A stretch of 64,000 nucleotides of DNA from assembly GCA_024362935.1 (NCBI GenBank), contig JANCRA010000040.1, positions 4,650,001 to 4,714,000 of the forward strand, written 5' to 3'. Within the stretch, counting starts at the first letter, position 1. The number at the start of each line of letters is the position of its first letter. This DNA comes from Setophaga petechia. Lineage: Eukaryota > Chordata > Aves > Passeriformes > Parulidae. A program made the translations under genes and the position numbers. The notes below the pieces were generated by a model. It was not told the DNA's origin and made no database searches. It saw nothing but the letters and a program-made list of their open reading frames with translations. Positions 50,106-61,064 of this stretch are shown piece after piece.

Positions 50106-53100
50106 GTAAGAACTGAATACACTCCTACCTAATTTCTCATTTGCATAGAAATCATGATAACAAGCTGGTTCTCTTCAAGACGTGCTGTATTTTATTTAAT
50201 GTGAAATTGTGATGGTTTCTGATCATGCTTGTTGTCACTATAAATTCTAGACTGGGATGAAATTTTATTTAACTCCAAATAGGAGTTAAATATTTGAACA
50301 AAGAAATATTCTATGTTTGCAACTTTATGTATTTCAAGTACAGCTAATGTTTATCGGTTGCAAGAATGGAATTATATTAGTACAATAAAAGTGTGAGTTT
50401 TATAAGCTATATGTTGAATACTGGAAAGCCAATTAATTAATTTCTTCTTGGTTTGCTAGTTAATCTATTAACTGATGAAATTGCACTTCTATTTCATATA
50501 AATTCTAATCCAGAAGACTGAACTGAGATCACTTTGATAATACTCTTTTCTCCTTCTTTTATTCCTCCTTTTCATCTTATTCTAAATTGTGGCTCCTGAA
50601 ATTTCCCTGAAATTGTATCTATAACTTCAGCTCTGAAGAGTCTGTATGGCTGATTCTTTCCTGTTTAAAAAAAAAAACAAAAACAAAAACAAAACTTGAA
50701 GACTTCTGGTTTAACAGAAAGATTCCAGGGCTTTTTAGTATGCTAGATAGAAATTAATATAACTTGTCTCTGAAGCAAATTACATTAAACCCAGCAATAT
50801 TATATCAATGACACTTTGGGAATTGTGCCAAAAGTAGTTAAAAATCATTTTGATGAGATTACTATTGTCATGGTGAATCTTAAATTGTGGGGGTTAGTTT
50901 GCAGATGGAATTTTCACCAAAGGTGTGACCATCACTCAGTCATATGTCGTAGGATTTTTTTTTTCATGTTTACCAATAAAATTATAATTCAAATAAAATA
51001 AGGCTTAGAAATTAAAAATTTCTAATAATGTCTATATGGCTGAATTCCTGTTGCTGTCTATATAAGAATCAGTCTAGATAAGAAGCTAGTTATGTAGGAT
51101 TGGTTTATCGTTCCACTTGTATGTCACGGCTTTCACTTTTCCCAAATATCTTATGCATTGATGAAGAAGCAGTTCTGTTTGAGGCTAAGCCCCAGCTTAA
51201 AAAAAGAGACATTCTTACCAAATTGGGGAAAAGTGAGCTTAAACACTAATTTGTTCTAGAATAGAAGCTAAATAAAATAAATAAAATATTTTTGAGAATA
51301 ATTACAGTCTAAAAGCAGCGACTGAAGTGCGAAGTAACAACTGTGAATCTAGTAAACTATGGTACAATAATAGTGGATTTGGCTCACAAGTATAAACTGA
51401 TGGAAAACCAGAATAATTTTTTCCAGTGTGTCCTTAAGCGGCATATCTGGATTTGCAATCTTGTAGCTGAGGCTGAGGTTTCTGATTTCTAGATGCCTCC
51501 CTTGTAAAGAATAAAGAGCATAACTTGGCATTTCTGTCTTTAGCCATTTTCTGCCTCTGTAGATGTGCTGAATCAGCAGCATAGACCCACCATAAGAGAA
51601 GGTACAATAGCAAATCAGTACCAAAATTGTCAGCCTGGGAGGCTTTTGGCCTCTGTCTATATTGGAAGTAAAAGGAGGCCAAGCCCCATTCCTGACCTGA
51701 AATTGAAGACAGCTGTTGATTTGCATCCCAAGTGGTTTGGGTGAGCCCCATGTGTAGCCCTGGTGTCCAGGATGGAGTTTGTTGGAGCAACCCACAGCAG
51801 AGCAGGGCACGAGCAAAGAACCAAGCAGTGCTGGCAGCTGTAGCTTTGGTGCCCAGGGCAGGAGATGGAAAGTCCATGCCTCAAGCCAACATCATGTATT
51901 CAGGGAGGTGGAAATACCATTTTTTTGACTGCTGCATGGGAAAAACACTGTTTCCTTGAATTGATGAGGTTTCTTGATAACTCTTCACATTATGTGGGTT
52001 AAAGAGTACTGGGATGAGCAAAGATCTTGTACTCTGTTGGGTTCTTCTCCATATCTCACTTGAGTGAAATTGAGATCACCTTAATTAGGTATCTGAAGTT
52101 TGATGGTTGAAACACATTCTGTAGAGAGTAGTTTGCATATATTCACCTAACTGAAATATGTTGGATATTTTAAGAGTCTGCAAGATTGCTGATGCAGTTT
52201 ACACTGGTGACTGGCTTTTTTCCTTTAGTATCAAAATGCAACTTCACAGTAGCATCTTTTCACTGCTTACAGAAGCCTACAATGGAGGAGAAAATGGGCA
52301 GAATTGAGTGATGTGAGAAATCTAATGAACTTCTGGTTTTATTTCTCTGAAATCTGTTCCAGAATCAGTATCCAAGCTTCTGTGAAGTTCTGGTATATAT
52401 ATTGAGGTGATAGCCTACATCAATGAAAGTATTACTCACTATAACTATACATCATACAGGTAGAGACTTAAAATCATATCTATCAGATCTCCTTATTTTT
52501 TACATGCAGTTTGAACTCACAGAAAAACATTAAACTTTCAGCTTTTGAATCTTTAAGATCGCTTTCAAAGCAATTCTTACAAATCTGAATCCTTTGGTGT
52601 TAACACAGATTCATAAGCTTCTACAGAATATATGTTTGGGGAAATCTGATTTAGTCCCTTTCCCTGGTGGTGATTATGGCCCTAAACCATATTTGAGATG
52701 GCACTTGGTTGTTGTAAGTATCATTACAACTGCAACCTGCTTAAATGCTGTTCAGAGTAGGGATGGATTTAATTAGGTGTTTAAATACTTTTTCTGAGGC
52801 AAAGCCTGAAAGAGACAATTTCTAAAACTATGTTTCATTATTTATGTACAATTAAATGAGAGAGCTGAGGTCTGTTTCAAGTGCTTATTGATGGCATTTT
52901 TGTGAGCAAGGCGTTGCTGGATCACATCCCAAAGTGGTGGCAACTGCTTCCGTTCAGTTATGTAGCACTGTCTTTGTGATAGATTATTATTGTGAAGTAA
53001 AGCTATTAACAGACTACCAGGGAAAACACTAGCCAAACACACTATATGAATGGCAAATGGCAGAGTTAATTTTAAGGTAGAGCAGTTCATTATTGGAATT

Positions 53101-54511
53101 TTGAGTACTTGATTTCAGCTTCATATTATTAGTTTACTGATTTTTTTTTAATAGACATAGGAAGGAGATGCTGGTACTGAATGATTTGAAACATATCCCT
53201 GAGGCCTATGTGTTGAAGTAGAGTTAGAACACTGGGCTACGAAGGTGAATCAATATTGTTAAAAGCCTGTACAGCCAAATCGCAATAGTAGCTTGTCCTT
53301 GAGTAGAGAAGCAATCTTAATTATATATGGTGCTGTTGATGGCCAAATCCTGCCTGAAGGAAAACATTGACTTTTTGCTTTTTTACTGTTAAAAGTACTA
53401 AATCTCTTTTATGATGTGTTTGCTGGTTTATAGTTTGTTGTCAAGGGAAGACAACATCACGCTTTCCCACTTGCCCTGCATTTGTTAATTTTAATGCCAG
53501 AATTAAACTAGAGAACATGCAGAAGTATCCTTCTGTATTTTAACTGATGTACATCAAAAATAGGTGATCTTATTCATGTTGTTAATCTGCTGTAGTATTT
53601 TGACCAAAGAGCGAGGTCTAACTAATACAGCCCAAAAGGGATTTGCATGAGAAAATGATTTGTTATGAGGAAGAATGAATTAGAATGGAATCTGCATGTC
53701 TTCTTTAAACATTATCTATGTGCTACACTGCTTGTCTGTTAGTTCCCTCTCCTGTGGCTTGTTTAAATTGAGGATAAAAGCCTATTACTCTTTATCAGCT
53801 GATAAGAGTTAATTCTTTAGCTGTTTAGGCAGAAGACACTGTTCTGATACTAGATCTCCATGTTGGGTGGTATTAATCAGGCATTTCTGACAAGTATTGC
53901 CTTGCAGTTCTGTCACTTGAAAATTAAAACTTGAAATATATTTGATTTATGAGGTTAGGGATTTAAATATGTTTACATACCAAGAATGTATGATTCATAC
54001 TATAAAATAGTAAGTTGCAAGATGTCATTGTGAAAAACAGCCTATTTAAGAAAGAAAATATGTTTTTGTGAAGGTATTTGAACCTGAAAAGTAGATACAA
54101 TTTCAGTGCATATGATGCCTAAATATTTCAATAGAAATAATTATCTTTTTGTCTGTCCTTGATTCCTATGGCGCTCATTTCTATTTCCTTTTCTAAATTT
54201 ACATATTCCAAGTACCTGCTGCCACCTTTCTTTCCCTCCAGGCTCTCCTAAAAACTAGAATATTAAAGAGCAAAAAGAAAGAAGAAACCAAAAAAGAGGA
54301 GTAAAAGACATAGGCTGAAATGTGTAATGTTAGCTGCTTAAACTTGCATTTAGCTTTTTTAAGTAGGTATTCTAATTATGAGACAGAAAACTGAACTCTA
54401 TAAAACTTTAAAAATAATCTTATGGAAGATCTGTTTGTTAATGACATAACTTGTTTTTAAACCAAAAACAAGACTAAACAAATGTTGTTCATATTTAATT
54501 TTGTCTTTTAG
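50106..54511 (+). other. ARHGAP42: Intron of about 4.4 kb, phase 0
   Basis: The intron is bounded by GTAAGA and TTTTAG. An A/C-rich run lies at 50669-50694, and a candidate cryptic exon at 54242-54304. Around 51349-51877 the minus strand is open in two frames at once (155 and 147 codons), in sequence of higher GC content. I see no recognisable domain or splice context, and I do not call a gene there. The rest is unremarkable AT-rich sequence. Confidence 0.85.
54242..54304 (+). other. ARHGAP42: Candidate cryptic or poison exon in ARHGAP42
   Basis: A strong acceptor (CCACCTTTCTTTCCCTCCAG, AG at 54240-54241) precedes a purine-rich stretch of the kind that acts as a splicing enhancer. Joined in phase 0 to the 102-nt exon, it reads 20 codons, ALLKTRILKSKKKEETKKEE, and then TAA (54302-54304). 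A GTAAAA at 54301 could serve as donor, giving a 59-nt exon that would shift the frame. Either use would truncate the BAR domain and probably trigger decay of the mRNA, or add a lysine-rich tail. No AATAAA is seen close downstream, so a cassette is likelier than a terminal exon. Whether it is ever spliced is unknown. Confidence 0.3.
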
Positions 54512-54622
54512 GCAGATACACAGATTGACAGAGAACATCAGAACTTTTATGAAGCCTCATTAGAATATGTTTTTAAAATACAAGAAGTACAAGAAAAAAA
54601 GAAATTTGAATTTGTAGAACCT
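54512..54622 (+). CDS. ARHGAP42: ARHGAP42 exon, BAR domain, about residues 163-199
   Basis: This 111-nt, phase 0-0 exon follows the acceptor TTTTGTCTTTTAG and precedes the donor GTAAGT (54623). It encodes [20 protein letters not shown] then [17 protein letters not shown], 37 residues. The [25 protein letters not shown] block is nearly invariant in GRAF-family proteins and forms the first part of the third BAR helix. [11 protein letters not shown] is the ARHGAP42 form, where ARHGAP26 has VDLVRQHFYEV. The FYE/SLEYV hydrophobics build the dimer core. It is separated from the previous exon by 4.4 kb and from the next by 6.3 kb. No stops or frameshifts occur, and the residues at both junctions match the family. 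Confidence 0.97.
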
Positions 54623-56233
54623 GTAAGTTTTATGTTTTATTTTCTTTAGAATGCATGCATATAAAGCTGAAAAATGAATTTAAAATACCAATTTTTTTGC
54701 TCCCTTTTTAAGTTTTGAATTCAGGTTCTTTGTATATAGACAGACATTAAGATCTTGGCTTGGGGACTTTCCATGTTTATTGAAGGATTATGTAAGAGTT
54801 TAGTATCTACTGTGAAGTGAAATGTCTGATGACTTGAAGTGTGTGTAACATTTTAATGGGACATCATGTAATGTTGTGTCTGTGCAACACATAATCGATG
54901 TTTCCTAATACCATGATTTAATGGCTTAAATTTTGAGCCAGTTTTTAATTTAAATATTCTGGGTAGGCAGTATACACAGATATTGTTCTGAGTTACACAT
55001 GAAGTAAAGTGAAAAATCAATTTTCCTGTGGCATAGGTAAGTTTATCTTTTTGGTGGTGGAGTCATTTGCCTTTAGTTTACTTTGCCCATAAAGGAATGC
55101 ATATGTTGATGTGTCATTAAAAAGTAAGATAAAGTTGTTTTTCAGTGTCCATATCTAAGTCTGGGATTTCCTTTTGGACTGTGTTTCCATCCCCCACTCC
55201 TAACTCTCTACTGTGTCAGTCAGTTCCAAAAGCAGCTTCATGACATGCTAGCATATTTCTGTGGCCTGGTAGCAGTGTTACTACTGTTCATGTCATACAG
55301 ACAGGCCTGGCTTGCCAGTTGCCTGATGCAGTTTGTACCTCTAGCCCCTGACAGAGAACTTCCAGTGCCATGTGTCCCTTCCCATTAAGCAGACTGAGCA
55401 CAGCAGAGTCCTGGTTGTCAGAGAGGAACATAACAAGTGTGGTTCTCTCCACGCCATCTCCCAGCTTCCTTGTAACTACTGAAGCAGCACTCTTCACTGT
55501 GAAATGGGTTGAATTACATCTCTAACACCCTGTGTCACCAAGGAGAGCTTCTCAGATGCCTTCTTTCCATGAGATGAGAGTGTATTGTATACTGAATATT
55601 TGACATTGATGCAAACTAATGAACCTGGTTTCAGCAAGCAGTACTTTCAGAAATCCTATCTTTATGGCATACAGCTGCCAAATCTTAGAGACTAAAACTT
55701 TGCTCGGATTCCTAAATAAGAACATTTTTCTACCTGTCACAGATTAATCCAGAATGTGTGTCTCTGTCTCCTTCTCCAAAACTCTCACATCCAGGAAAAA
55801 TCTAGCAATCTTGACCTAGCTCTGACCCTAGTGTAGAAGACTTTATGCTCCTTTAATGTAATAGAAACTTTCTGTATTGAAAAGACCTTGTACATTGGAA
55901 AATGTTGTGAAACTACACAATAGTTAAAATAGGTAAAATTTACTTTTAAATGTATCTGTTTCCAAACTGTCTCAGATCAGTAGGCATTCCAGCCCAGTAT
56001 GGCATACTTGATTGTCCAGAGGAAGGTACAGGAAATACTCTGGTGACTGGGTAATTGATAGGCCTTGCAGGTAATGTCTTCTGACTTGGTGTGTGAATTT
56101 ATTTATAATCAATCTGGATATAGATGGAGCTTACATTATAACTTCAGTTATAAAATTTTGAATCTTCAAAACTGAATTCTTTTTTGTAGTCTCTTGCATA
56201 CAACGTGCTGAATTAAGAACATTTGCTAAAACC

Positions 56234-56253
56234 CATAAGGCACGTGCCTTATG
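56234..56253. promoter_or_regulatory. 20-bp perfect palindrome centred on E-box CACGTG
   Basis: CATAAGGCACGTGCCTTATG reads the same on both strands. The central CACGTG is the class-B E-box recognised by USF, MYC/MAX and CLOCK-type bHLH dimers. The flanking symmetric bases extend the dyad well beyond what chance usually gives. Binding is inferred, not shown. Confidence 0.4.
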
Positions 56254-58593
56254 TGAAAAAGTATATTAAAATACAGATCAGCAATACCATGGAGTTAAAA
56301 ATAACAAAAAAAACTAAACAAATAAAAAACACCCAAAGACTTCAAAATAGGCTTTCTAAAATTCACACTTATGTAAGAAATATTGGAAATATGAGCATAT
56401 GATCCTAGATGAAAGGTCTAGCTAAGGAGAAAGCCTAACATTTTAAAGTCAGATATCAAAAGAATTGTCATATTATTAATTTTCCTCTGTGTGCTCTATG
56501 AATGTGCATATGGCAGATGATGCCTGGTGGTGTGTCCATATGGACGTTCCTCCTCAGGAGTTCTAATGGTCGTGAGACATTCCTGTGTACGTGCTGCCTG
56601 TGCCTCTGAGTTATCAGCACAGTGTCACGTCTTCAAATAATTCTCAGTCTGACATCTTGCTAACAGACTCGCTGAAGGAAAGTTTAACAAAATAAATCTG
56701 TTAGTGCAATGAAGGAGGAAACTGTGATGCCCATGCAGAAGGATAAATTTGGGATGTGGGAGTAGAACTTGAAAATCAAATGATCTGTTGAACATCCTTT
56801 CAAGACTTTTAGTTTTTCTATGCCAAAGGATAAAGACAGTCTGAGAACCAGAGTGGGAGAAGTAACCCAGCAAAAATTGCTAGGTGGGTTACAGCTAGGA
56901 CAGTGGGAGTCAGTAAACATAGAATGTGTTCTCTCCTGGAGGAGACTCAGGAAAGATCTTAAGGTACAGATGCTACTGACTCATACAGTGAATAGAAGAT
57001 TATAATATTTAGAGTAGATTTTTTCAGCTGCTTCTCAGGCCCTGGGTTTCTCTTTGTTCTCTGCATCTTGATCAAAGTGGTTGTTAATGTGTACTAGTGT
57101 GAGTAACTGGCATATTCATATTTGCAATTCTCCTAAATCTTGATTTTTCCAAGGAACAAACCTCAGGTTTTCATACAGATAATGAATTTAAACGTTTTCT
57201 GAAGGACAAATTAGTGTTCAAATTTACAGCTGGATAAACAACAAAGCAAATTAAGTGACAATAATCTGTCTTGCTAGCTTTTCTCTTGTGATCCCTAGGA
57301 AGCTAGTCCAAGCCAACAGTGCTTTCTGAGGATATTATGCTTGTAAAACAATTCAAACACCTTCCTAGAGTTCTGCTTTGTCCTTTGGTGATGCCAGGAC
57401 TTCCTTGTCTTGTAGAAGTCAGGGCACAAAGTTCATAAGTAGTAAACTATCTGAAATGTGAGGGGTGGTCAGTTAAATGTTTATTTAAAGAGAAGAAAAA
57501 AAGAACAGCCAACTGAAAAACACTGCCTGTAATTGCATGCATTTCTATGAGACTTCACAGTGGATGTTAAATTTAAATTTCCCTTTCTTGCATTTTCTAC
57601 ATTATTAACTATGTTCACTTTAATCTGAAGAATAAGCACTATCTTCTTATAAATAAAATGAAAACAGGGAGACAGGGACTTCTGGCTGATGTGCTGCAGG
57701 CCAAAGGTTAAATTCCTCCCCTATCCGAAACCTAAGTACAATCTTCTTCCTGTGAGAATGAAACGACCAGGCAGTCTTGAGGTCAGCAGCTCTACATAAA
57801 AATAAATAGAGTCTCAAGAAGTAGTTGGATTTTGTTTCGGGTTCTCTGTTGAAATCCTTGTGGCTCTGGTGTGATGAGTAGCTTTGTGCTATGGAGTTCA
57901 GACCTCAGTCTTTACTGATGTGAATGATTAGGCACTCAGAATGAGATAACGATAAGACTCTTATTAAAATGAAAAATTGTTGATATGAAAGCATCAGACA
58001 TTGTTTGTGATGTTTGATGGAATAACCTACCTCTTTATGTGTGAATACCACCTCAAAATACATTCTGAAAATTTTAATAGAAGAGAAAAGGGGCTGATTT
58101 TCTATTCTTGTTTTTAATATATTTTTGCTCTATTTAATATTAATATCTTTAAAGTTATGAGCCTGCCTTTAGCAGCAGTGCTTCTTCAATGCCAGCAAAT
58201 AGAAAATCCTGCTATAAATATGAGCCTAGGGCAAAAGACCATGGCCTTTAAATCTCTTCCATACAATGCTATAGCTGTACCTGTTCTAATGGAAGTGATT
58301 TTGAAGATGCCCTAGCAGCACAGGCCCATTGGGCACAGGGCATATTCTGCATTCCTGTTTTTCCACTGCTAGTGACATGTACATTGAAGTGAATGCCATC
58401 CTCAGTGCCACATATCAGCACACAGCTTTAAAATGCTGATCTAGGACTTGCATAATGCTTTTCTTTTATTCCTGTTTTTCTGAGTTCTCAAAGAGTGTTT
58501 AACCAGGAAAGCCTCAAGGCCAGATCCTCTGCAATGCACAACTGCCAGAATACCTGTGAAATACGTTAACTAAAATTAATTCAGATTTTTGTC

Positions 58594-58658
58594 AGGGTTT
58601 TGGTTTGGTTTTTTTGGGTTGGGTTCGTTTTTTGTTTTGTTTTGTTTGGTTTTTTTGC
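58594..58658 (+). repeat. G/T-rich low-complexity tract
   Basis: The run consists of G and T only apart from one C, with repeated GGTTTGG, TTGGGTTGGGTT and GTTTT units. It resembles the tracts at 3.6 kb and 49.5 kb. Confidence 0.75.
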
Positions 58659-59013
58659 TACTGTTGTATTTTTGCTCTCAGATAATTTCAGCTTTGCTGC
58701 CATCTTGTGTTAAATATTTTCCTTGGTATTTCTCAGTGTACTCTGTATAAGTGTTTCATGTGATGTAAAATGTTTTCCTTCAAGTATTGAAGCTGAAATT
58801 TGTACAATTTATTCTCCTCAAATGTTCTTTAAACTGAGCTCTAAAAGTCAGGTATAAGCTGACATACTGAAACTTTGTTCTACAAAGTTTCTTTATTGTA
58901 ATTTTGATGTGCATTAGTGTGGTGATTTGGCTGCAGTTTTGCCAAGTATTGCTCCTGCACTAGGGATGGGTTTAGCAGCAAGCTCCTGCTTGCAGGCTGT
59001 GTTAATCCACACG

Positions 59014-59129
59014 TTCTTTTGACTGGACCAAGTCAAAGTAAACTGTTAACTTACTACTAGTAACTACTCCTGTTACTTTGACTTGGTCCATTCTTTTGAC
59101 TGGACCAAGTCAAAGTAACAGGAGTAGTT
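59014..59129. repeat. 29-bp perfect inverted repeat with an extra direct copy
   Basis: The left arm 59062-59090 (AACTACTCCTGTTACTTTGA…) is exactly complementary to the right arm 59101-59129 around the loop TTCTTTTGAC. In addition, the 28 bp at 59091-59118 (starting TTCTTTTGACTGGACCAAGT) repeat exactly the 28 bp at 59014-59041. The order is therefore copy A, inverted copy, copy A. The hairpin has no mismatch, so it is recent. In the intron transcript it would form a 68-nt stem-loop. Confidence 0.95.
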
Positions 59130-60959
59130 GTGCTGTGACATCTGAAGGAATTGTAGCTGGGGGCACTGATGAGTAACTGAATCTAGAGAGTGAGAACAGG
59201 CTTCACATAACTGGAGCCAAAGCAGAGCTTTAGTTATAATTTGCATATTTTGTTCTTTATTCATAAAAAGGAAGAATAATTTTCTTTCTTATCCTGTAAG
59301 TAGTTATTTCCAGAATTACAGAATTAGAATTATAGTCTAGAATTAGAGAAAATTATAGAGCTCTTTCTATCTGTTTGCACAATTGGAGGTTTTTAATATA
59401 AACTATTGTACTTGGACCTTCCTCAGAAACACTTGAATGATCAGTTTAATAATAATAATTTCAGGGTCCAGTCCTTAGCTGAGTTAATAATTTCAGCTGG
59501 ACAGATGAATCATGTTAAGGTGAGATTGATTTACACAAGATATGGAGCCCTCTTCTTGAGATTGCATTGCCTTCATTGTTTGATGGTGGAATATGGTTCA
59601 GGAATTCACATCTGCTGTAGAGGCCCCCACAAAAACTTGCTTTTTGTGTCCAAAGATCTCAGTTCTTCAGGCCCCATGACTGGCTTACTGGGCAGCCGTG
59701 GGCTTGCACCATCTCTGCCTGAGGCCAGGCTTTCCTCTGCTCCTGCAATAGCAGTAAAAACCAAGGGCAGAGTCCTTCTCCCAGCCATATCCTATATTTG
59801 TGTCTGAACTGATGGTCTGTTCACCTCCAACTGCTTTAACTTACTAATGCAACAAAGGAGCAGGCACATAAATGGGCTCTCAGTAGTCTTCTAGAGAGTA
59901 ATGGGAGAGAGGAGGCAGAACAATTTTGCTACAATTCTTCAAGTAGGGCTGAGAGTAAATTTAAAGAAAATATAAGCACAGTAAAAACTGCATCTTTACA
60001 CGATTCCACTTAGAGTAATCTATGGTACTGGTAACAGAAAGCAAAGGCTTTAAATATGAACGATGGCATTTTTGTTGCCTGAGTCTAGACTACTTCAGTA
60101 TCAATGAAGAGAGATAAATGTTTCCATTGGATCATTCATTCCATCCTGAGAGAGAAGTCTGAAAAAGGGAAAAGAATTATGCTCTGGAATACCTGTGGTT
60201 CTTTACTGAGTCAGACAGCCTGGAGAGCCAGTTAGCCTGGATGATAATGGTGTAATATACTAATGCAAATATTTTTTATTGTTAAAAATTTCTGTTATTG
60301 TAAATCCAAATTAATTTCTCTCTTTTTTTTTTTTCTGTTTTCTTTACCTTTTTTTGGTAAGCTAAATTATATAGACCAAGAAAGCAGTCTATGATAAGAA
60401 ATAAATGCTTGTTATTTAACAGCAGGTAGGGTGACTTATAGTAATGTCAAAACGCTTTTAAAATTTAAAGCAGAATCCGTTATAGAAGGCTTTTAAAACT
60501 AAGAGGTGGCAGGAATGCATTAATTCAAGAGCTGAAATCTAGTGGCACCTTTTACAACTTAGAGCAGGAAGAAATAGTCCAGGTTTCTTGTGTTGTGCTA
60601 ACCTATCCAAAACATATTTTCTAGAGTCTCATTTATGGAAAATAGGTCGTGGACCAAGCAATTACTGTGAAGAAAGTGAAATAATATTTTGAAGTAAAAA
60701 CACTTGAATTTTGACATTTTAAACTTGGAAAATGCACACCAGCAAAGACTCCAGCTGAAAAACTGGATAAAATTACTAAGATAGTGAATTAAATTATTAT
60801 GGAAATTACAACTTCATGACACAAAAGCATGTATAGCATTTCTTTTTTTTAAGGTCTCATCATGAATTCCTTCTCAGCAAAACTTTGCTTTTGCATGTAA
60901 AAGCACACAGTGTTCCAGGAGTTAAAAATGTATAATGCTTCTCAATTTTACCTTTTCAG

Positions 60960-61064
60960 CTCTTGGCCTTTCTTCAAGGATTATTTACATTTTACCATGA
61001 AGGATATGAACTGGCTCAGGAGTTTGCACCATACAAGCAGCAACTGCAGTTCAATTTGCAGAAT
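60960..61064 (+). CDS. ARHGAP42: ARHGAP42 exon, BAR domain, about residues 200-234
   Basis: This 105-nt, phase 0-0 exon lies between the acceptor TTTTACCTTTTCAG and the donor GTAAGG (61065). It encodes [20 protein letters not shown] then [15 protein letters not shown], 35 residues. The [15 protein letters not shown] block is the GRAF-family signature of the third BAR helix, and [15 protein letters not shown] is the ARHGAP42 form. The third residue is Ala, where I remember Ser in human ARHGAP42; ARHGAP26 also has Ala, so this is a mild substitution. The next family residues (TRN-FE-TR) are not found before the end of the window, so the next exon lies more than 2.9 kb downstream. Confidence 0.97.

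Larger units (their letters stand above)
54623..60959 (+). other. ARHGAP42: Intron of about 6.3 kb, phase 0
   Basis: The intron runs from GTAAGT (54623) to CCTTTTCAG (ends 60959). It holds a 20-bp palindrome with an E-box, a G/T-rich tract and a 29-bp inverted repeat, annotated separately. No interspersed transposon is recognisable. The open stretch 59406-59807 (+) shows no domain. Confidence 0.85.

Noticed and set aside
4897..61064. Assignment to ARHGAP10 or ARHGAP26 instead of ARHGAP42
   Set aside because: Both paralogues share the framework but differ at several blocks (for example [36 protein letters not shown]), all of which match ARHGAP42.
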